Assembly (NCBI GenBank): GCA_037043015.1
Contig: CM073322.1
Span: 25,572,364-25,636,363, forward strand
Direction: 5' to 3'
DNA length: 64,000 nt
From: Bryum argenteum
Lineage: Eukaryota > Streptophyta > Bryopsida > Bryales > Bryaceae
Positions 58,079 to 64,000 of this stretch are shown here, one piece after another. Within the stretch, counting starts at the first letter, position 1. Each line of letters starts with the position of its first letter. The position numbers were made by a program, and so were the translations under genes. The notes beneath the pieces were generated by a model. The model saw only the letters and a program-made list of their open reading frames with translations, made no database searches and had not been told where the DNA came from.

Positions 58079-59099
58079 TTAGTGGTCTTGCCCAAAGTGA
58101 AGGATGCTCCACACGTCCATGACTCCGGGCGGGATGGAGTTGTCAGTGGCGGACTTGACGGCCACCTTGGCGACGGTGGCTACCTTGACAGGAGGCACAA
58201 GCAGCTTCCCGAGCACCGGCACCTTGGAAATCGCCTGATGCTTCAGAAGAAGCTCCAATGGCGTCCCAATCGCATTCAGAGGAATCTTCACTTTGCCGAC
58301 TTGCCGCACCCCGTGGATGAACCCGGGCCGCAGAATTACGCCACTGTATGGGAACTTGGCCAGCAACTCATCTTCCGCAGCTCGCTTACCTGCACAAGAG
58401 CATTCATCATACAACTCCTGTGCGCAATAACCTCAATCCTATGAATCCTGTGCGCAATCGGCTCACTCCTATGGATCCAGTGCGCAATCGGCTCACTCCT
58501 ATGAAAACTGTTCGCAATTGAATTGGTCATCTGCATCCTGTGCGCAGTCGAATTGGTCATATGAATACTGTTATAGTAATTCAGGGACTGTGGAGAATTC
58601 GTGTACCTGCGTAGTAGCCGCGCAAGACGAACGAGGGGAGGCCGAAATCGTGCGCGGAGATGAACACGAAGCGCTCGACGCCGGCATCAGCGGCAGCCCG
58701 AATGGCGTGCACGTTAGCGGCACCGTTGATTTTCTGCATTTGCTCATTGGAGCCGAAGCCTCCAACGCAGGAGATGACAGCGGAGACGTCGTCTAGGGTT
58801 TGGCGCCATTGAGCGGGATGGAAGAGATCTCCCTTCACCCACTCCACGTCGTTCAACCAGGCGTCTGCTACTGCAGCCGGACGCCCCGATCGGCTCACAC
58901 TCGCCACGGCAATGCTCTTCGACAAGGCTTCCTTGCAGACGTGCGTTCCCACGTAGCCATTCCCCCCGAGCACCAGCACCTTCTTCCGATCCACGAACTT
59001 CGATTCCACCGACTCCGCTGCCTCCACTGTACCCGTCGTGGACACCGAGTAAGCTCTCCGAAGGAACTTCCAATGCTGCAGCCCTTGCTTGCTCGCCAT
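58079..59099 (-). CDS. Mitochondrial-type NAD(P)-binding Rossmann protein (atypical SDR)
   Basis: Two exons: 59099-58607 and 58389-58079, GT-AG, 804 nt, 267 aa. The N-terminus (MASKQGLQHWKFLRRAYSVS) is basic and Arg/Ser-rich, as in mitochondrial presequences. The Rossmann motif is VLVLGGNGYVG (41-51). Other blocks: VISCVGGFGSN, KINGAANVHAIRAA, ERFVFISAHDFG, GYYAGKRAAE (the Y-x-x-x-K pair across the intron), PYSGVILRPGFIHG. It matches the plant At5g10730/At5g15910 family, related to NDUFA9-like SDRs, whose substrate is unknown to me. Its promoter has AAACCCTAA near 59127. Intact. Confidence 0.92.
58412..58572. repeat. ~30-bp tandem repeat filling the SDR intron
   Basis: CCTATGAATCCTGTGCGCAA then TCGGCTCACT, with later units carrying TTGAATTGGTCAT, repeat about five times. 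The array covers about three quarters of the 217-bp intron (58390-58606). The intron remains bounded by proper GT and AG. Confidence 0.9.
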
Positions 59100-59940
59100 T
59101 GCTCAAATCTGACCACTCGCTCTAAACCCTAATGCTCGACATAGCTCGATTCAAAATGCACCCATCACAAGCTCATCGCCGTGGCACATTCTCGACCACG
59201 CACTAATCAATGCATCATCGTCCCCGAAACCGCAGCTGACTGAGCCTTTTCCTTGCCTTGAGTGTCAAGAAATGTTCAGGGTTTAGGAATTCGCCTGATT
59301 TCTAAATACCACCAGTCGGTATTCGGCAAGTATGGCGTCCCTGCTGAGCAAAGGCGAGTTGCTTCTTCCTCTTGGATGAAGCTTCGATGCTGGAATCGGC
59401 AACTTTGATTATTGACTGAGATTTCGAATGCGCGATTGATCAAGTGCAGATCCATTATCATCGGCTGCCATTGCTGGTGTCCAGCGCAGTTGCAAGATGT
59501 GTGTGCTGGGATCCAGCAAGCTTGACACCGATTGACATTTCCAATTCAATCATCGAGTGGTCCCTTTCGTAAAAGAGAAGCACCAAGTCACCTAAATTTG
59601 CACTACGAGCCATTGGATGTGATCATTGCACCAAGTTATAACATGCATCTCATAGCAAGATAGATGGATAGATAGATAAGAACTCCAATCTTCAATTGAA
59701 GATGGGCGTGAATACAGTGTCTCTTTGTAATGTCATTACCTCGATGGCCACAGGACAAAGAGGTAAAAGAACCTCATAGCAATTGTGAATGTTGAGTTCA
59801 TCCATTCTTGAAATGTGCATAGTTTTGTGTAAAGTTTTGAAATTCAAGGGATGTACCGCTCGTCTTGCATTAGAAATGAGAAACCTCGTGTCAAACTTCA
59901 CTCTAGTGGACAAAGAAGCCATTTTTTGTTTGACAATCTT
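59100..59940. other. SDR promoter and intergenic DNA
   Basis: A telo box lies near 59124-59132 in the leader. (GATA)n-like TAGATGGATAGATAGATAA is near 59660. Nothing else is supported. Confidence 0.4.
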
Positions 59941-60689
59941 TCACTGTAAATTTAATCTTATGCTTCCAGGCCCAAGATGTCGAAAAACGACACTTTGGAT
60001 GAAAGGCAGAAACTTTGAAGAGCCATAACTTTTTCATATGAACTTTGTTTTGGACGAAATCACTTGGGATGGGTCCCAAATCGAGTCTGGATTGTGTAGT
60101 AAAAATTGCAGATCCATACAATGGAGTATGAATAAATGCTGTGCATTTTAGTGAATACAACTCTTCTTTTTGAATTTTCAAACATGGGGCAAGTTTTACC
60201 ATTGTGAGGCAATTATAGGAAATCAAATTTAGTTTTCATTGATTATTTTTACATAATAATGATCTTAAGATGAAAACTAATAACTTCGTAGTTGGAGGTT
60301 TTTTGATCCAAATACTTCTGGTATTGGATTTTCGATGATGTTTCAACAATGAAAAAGGTGAAAAAGTGGATGATATTTGAGGCGCTATATCTGCTTCATC
60401 CACTGTTGGAATTCAACTTTGTGTTTTGGAATAGGTTCCAAATAGACCATTGTTTAAGTGGTAAAAACCTTGACCCGATCGAAGGTATTTTGAGTTTAAG
60501 GCAAAAATTTGAGTGCAAGGGGTGTAGATTTGGACCCTTTGTCCTTTGTAAATATCTTGGAAATTTTCACCCTTGCAAGGCTATAATTTGAGCCAAGATT
60601 TTTTTTATGAATCCTTTTGGACAAGATTTTGTTGAAATGGGGTTGAACAACTTTTTATTTGATAAATTTTATGTTGCAATATGTTTGTT
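59941..60689. repeat. Probable relative of TTAA element 4, ends not found
   Basis: AGATGTCGAAAAACGACACT near 59974-59993 mirrors the palindrome of 46345-46771, and CATAACTTTTTCATATG, following, recalls its interior. No TTAA-CCC ends were found, so this is only a suspected relic. Confidence 0.35.
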
Positions 60690-60835
60690 GATAGCATTGT
60701 GTCCACCCTGAGAGGGGATAGTAGGCCTACGTCATTGCTGTTATGTCCCATGGGCATATCATCAAGGGTAGGTCGAACGAGCATTTTATTCACGCCATGC
60801 CTAAAGGGATTTGGTGTTCTTATTTATTTATTTTG
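60690..60835 (+). mobile_element. Diverged copy of the 214-bp retroposon
   Basis: GTGTCCACCCTGAGAGGGGA, then GAACGAGCATTTTATTCACGCC and a (TTAT)n-like tail align with 31660-31873 with many changes. The hairpin before the tail is degraded. Confidence 0.7.
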
Positions 60836-61355
60836 ATAGCCTTTTCACTTCAAAGTGAGAATGTTGAAATTCCATGATTATTTTGAGTATTAATATGTTA
60901 TGCTCTTGCAATATGTGAGGCTTCATGACTTCAAATTTGATTCACATGACCTACAACAATTATATTACAAGATCTAGAGATCTAGAGACTGTACAGTTGA
61001 GATCTAAATAGCATTCCTTCATTTTCATCTATGACACTTTGCAAAAAATTATGTTCTTAGGCTCCAGACCCCACTTGGGCATTTAAGTGTCCAAGTAAGT
61101 TAAATCATGTATGTAATATTTCCATCATGTTACAAGTAAGTTGGTTAAGTTTATTTAAAATAATGAACTAAACAAAACTTATAAATGTGAGTCAACGAGC
61201 TCATAGAAGTTCTTACATTGTTTATTGGTGGGAGCTTAAAGTTTTAACAATACAGTTTATAATGAATGAAAATACAATCCAATTAGCTTTGAGTTGAAGA
61301 TCTTAAACCATGAAATCATCATTTTAAAATATTGTCTATTTTTATTATTATCTAC
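60836..61355. other. Intergenic AT-rich
   Basis: Nothing recognised. Confidence 0.45.
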
Positions 61356-61472
61356 TAGCAATATACTCGTCGTCCCGACGGGAAAGCTCTTTATATGGTA
61401 CTTTTATAAATTTATCCCGTGTCTACCATTTCTTTATATTATGTTTATCATATTTATATATGTCTGTGTTTT

Positions 61473-61505
<33 letters not shown>

Positions 61506-61815
61506 AATCCAAAAACATAAAAGAAGGTAGGTAGGTAGGTAGGTACGTTGGTGGGTAGGAAGGATTGTCGTACAATATTTTATTATATACTAGTAAGGTA
61601 CCTATCGTCTCGACAAGAAGCTCTTTATATGGTACTTTCAAAAGAGTATCTCGTGTCTACCATTTCCTCAAACAAAATTATATACGCTTGTGTTTTTTCT
61701 AACATAATCCAAAAAACATAAAAAAGGTTGGTAGGTAGGTAATTTTGTAGGTTGGTAGGTTGGTAAGTTGGTGGGCAGGAAGGATCACCGTACAATATTT
61801 TATTATAGAAGTAGA
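61356..61815. repeat. Two tandem ~225-bp units with (AGGT)n and poly-T
   Basis: Each unit carries ACTAG(C/T)AA, a CGTC(C/T)CGAC core, GCTCTTTATATGGTACTTT, CGTGTCTACCATTTC, AATCCAAAAACATAAAA, an AGGT/TGGT run and GTACAATATTTTATTATA. The second unit starts near 61590. It may be a tandem pair of a small mobile element. The family is uncertain. Confidence 0.8.
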
Positions 61816-62823
61816 TATAGATTTTAACAAAACAATTTCTCTTTAAATATTAATATATTTCCTCACTTGAGTTTTAAATAATTGAATATTTGAACAACTC
61901 AACAATTTTGAAAAAATAATTTTGGAATCAATCATGGTGTTTCTCGGTTCTAAATATTATTCAATATACGAATGGAATTTCCAAAAAATAATCATATCTT
62001 GACCCCTATTGTTGATAAGAGCCTAGTTCTCCAATTGTCTAAATTTAGATGTTATAAAATTGAAGCTTTTGCATGTTGTAGAGTTTTTTCATATCTTTTT
62101 GAAATGTCCTTTTGTGCTTCAAAGTTCCTTATACTTTAGGAGATATTCATGGACAAAGTTTACAAACACTATTTGGGCATACTCAAATTTGCCCCAAATT
62201 GCAGTATATGCTCATTTATTCTCAAAATTTGCCCAAAATCAATTAAATTGCAAAAATTATAGTTTTTAATATTTAGTTAAATATTTTTTTAATTTTTTTG
62301 TTTTTTGTTGTGGTACATGTAATAAGATCTGAAGGTATGAGCTCAGTATTCACATCCTCAATCAAATGATTTTTCACATGCACTTTTTATTGTTCAGACT
62401 TGTCTTTGTATTTGAATTTCAACAAATCTCCACACCTTCAAATTGCCTTAGGTTTTATAGGGCGTATTGGGTAAATATTGCATAGACACAATCCTAACTC
62501 ACCTAAATGTGAAGTTGCTATCAAAATGGTTATCTTGCCCTCAAAGTACTGCTTACCCTTTTTCCAACAAGCCCAAAAAACTTCTTCCAAAAATTTTGAA
62601 CATTTTGATCTTCCAATTGCTAAGGAATCTCAGTGTGAACTCTTATATACATATGTACGTACAAGTTAGAAACTAGATCCTACGGTTTCATGTGTGAAAG
62701 TCCATTACAATTTGATAACTCTCACCTTGCATTAAAAGTGGGTAGTCTCCAGACGTTTCGACAATAATAATCTCTCGTACAACGAAGATACATTTCTTCC
62801 TAGAGTGAAAATCTCAAGAAAAG
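61816..62823. other. Intergenic AT-rich
   Basis: Nothing recognised. Confidence 0.45.
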
Positions 62824-62827
62824 TTAA

Positions 62828-63087
62828 CCCCTAAAGGTCCAAGAAAGCGGACATCGCTTTTCGGAATTTCCGTAGAGAGAAAATTCAGCCAACTTTGACC
62901 ATTATAATCTCAAAATTGAAGAGAAATTAACGGTTCAAATTTGACATTCGAGAAAAGGGTCAAGTTAACTTCAAGATCCTACGGTTGGATCTTCCAATCA
63001 ATGCTTAGATTGAGTTTCTTTGAACCTGAAGTAGAAAAAGGTTCTTTTTGATAATTTAAACAATTTTGTATCAAGGACCATTAGGGG
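62828..63087. mobile_element. TTAA-flanked element 6
   Basis: TTAA at 62824-62827 then CCCCTAAAGGTCC. The right end GGACCATTAGGGG precedes TTAA at 63088-63091. 260 bp. The ends are inverted copies with one change, and the interior matches 41465-41717. Confidence 0.8.
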
Positions 63088-63160
63088 TTAAGGTTTAGGG
63101 CATGTCAACAATAATATTCCCAACTCACATACTTATTCTCACACAAGGCAAACGGGTGAG

Positions 63161-63469
63161 CTTAAAGCTGGCCAGCGAGCTGGTCTCGGAGCCCCTCGAC
63201 CCTACCTGCCCGCCCGATCCCCTGCCCGGCCAGAAAATCCATTTTTCCCGTTTTTTGCATTTTGGAATGCCCTTTTGTGTTTTTTTTTAAAATTTTGAGT
63301 TTAAAAATGGGGTCTAAGACCCCATTTTACACTAGGGGATGCCCAATGGAACAATGGGTGACATCAACCATTAAAAAATTAGGGGGCAAATATACCCCAA
63401 TTTTTATTTGGGGCAGGGATTATTTGCCCCACGAGAGGCTCCGTGACCAGCTCGCTGGGTAACTTTAAG
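63161..63469. mobile_element. MITE, family B (309 bp)
   Basis: The left end CTTAAAGCTGGCCAGCGAGC and the right end GCTCGCTGGGTAACTTTAAG form imperfect 38-bp inverted repeats. The interior matches the minus strand of 42150-42448. The terminal sequences of the two copies differ although their interiors match. Confidence 0.85.
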
Positions 63470-63946
63470 CAGATCCAAGGCAAACCAACTACCCCATAAT
63501 CTCAAAGCACATGGAGTAAATAAGTCCATAAATGGGGTCAACGAATGGACGCAAGCGTGTGAGAACATGGCTTAAAATGTAAGCAACACGGAGTAAATGA
63601 TAAGGGGCGCACATGTGGAGACCGGAGGAGCCGGTCAGATCCGAGGAAAACGAACATCTACTTGCAAAGATCTACAGCGCTCCGAGCCTCCGCGGTCACC
63701 GGCACCCCCACGGTTACCAGCCCCCCTTCCCTCCTTTACTACTGCTCCCCCACTTGAAACCCTAATTGCTCTGTCGTCTCATACTTCATACCCCGGCACT
63801 GCGCTCATCGCTCCACCATTCCCGATCGCATTTCCCTTTTCCGGTGAGATTCCTCTCTTCGCCCTTTTCTAGTGAGGAGTGGCACACAGCTTGGTTTTGT
63901 TCTGATTGTGCTGTTTGAGTGGATGCAGTATCGGACGTGAGCAACC
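63470..63946 (+). promoter_or_regulatory. Profilin promoter and leader
   Basis: GC-rich from about 63600, with AAACCCTAA (telo box) near 63756. A leader intron is possible from CCG/GTGAGATTCC (63844) to GGATGCAG (63926). The 91-codon frame at 63597-63872 is Pro/Ser-rich and probably leader sequence. Confidence 0.45.
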
Positions 63947-64000
63947 ATGTCTTGGCAGACTTACATCGATGACCACTTGATGTACGAGATTTCGACTGGC
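63947..64000 (+). CDS. PRF: Profilin, first 18 codons (runs off the window)
   Basis: The frame reads MSWQTYIDDHLMYEISTG, which is the conserved plant profilin N-terminus (MSWQ-x-YVDDHLM). Profilin is a cytosolic protein of about 130 aa that binds G-actin and poly-proline and controls actin polymerisation. The first exon is cut by the window edge, so intron positions and completeness cannot be judged. ATG context is GCAACCATGT. Confidence 0.93.
   Translation, partial: MSWQTYIDDHLMYEISTG

Noticed and set aside
39628..63091. TTAACCCCTAA as telomere-like or telo-box repeats
   Set aside because: Each occurs once at each end of a block, in inverted orientation, with shared sequence inside and TTAA outside, so a transposon explanation fits better.

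Overview
The window is nuclear DNA of a land plant. Evidence is spliceosomal introns with GT-AG ends, an eIF4A-III gene of the plant length (408 aa), a plant SET/NRP histone chaperone, a NARROW LEAF1-type serine protease, the start of a plant profilin, telo-box motifs (AAACCCTAA) in gene leaders, and decayed copia retrotransposons. Compact genes with short introns, plus intronless NAL1-like and WDR13-like genes in an AT-rich, repeat-filled background, make me lean towards a bryophyte. The sequence alone does not settle this.

Six host genes are well supported. They are eIF4A-III (5303-8053, minus, 8 exons), a SET/NRP-type histone chaperone (35051-36776, plus, 10 exons), a NAL1-family trypsin-like protease (48925-50736, plus, one exon), a WDR13-like WD40 protein (55226-56566, plus, one exon), a mitochondrial-type NAD(P)-binding SDR (58079-59099, minus, 2 exons) and the 5' end of profilin (63947 onward, plus). 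They are independent housekeeping or regulatory genes with no operon-like logic. The right 16 kb is gene-rich; 8.3-35 kb and 37-47.6 kb are almost entirely repeats.

The repeats are the striking part. At 20559-25101 lies a decayed pogo-like DNA transposon. Its DDE (DD35D) transposase is followed, before the transposase's charged C-terminal tail, by a Ulp1/SENP-type (C48) SUMO-protease domain with His and Cys retained and the catalytic Asp changed to Asn. Its ends carry ACCGTGCAC inverted motifs and TA flanks. At 28376-30251 is a second DNA element with 30-bp perfect inverted ends and an HTH/AT-hook protein fragment. At least five short elements begin TTAA-CCC(C/T)TAA and end in the mirror image, which looks piggyBac-like. 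Three further MITE-like families are visible: 1171-1447 with 38992-39420; 42150-42448 with 63161-63469; and 45226-45633. A 214-bp retroposon (31660-31873) sits inside one arm of a long inverted repeat; the other arm preserves the unfilled site and the insert has a 12-bp target-site duplication. A probable 235-bp solo LTR (26719-26953) carries a heat-shock element.

Tandem arrays are also abundant: a 12-bp array at 19943-20134, a 33-bp array of about 30 copies at 33420-34470 with open frames on both strands, a 60-75-bp array at 38165-38640, a GGGAACC-type array at 40260-40915, and a repeat filling the intron of the SDR gene. I saw no rRNA gene, no tRNA gene I could support, and no CRISPR array.
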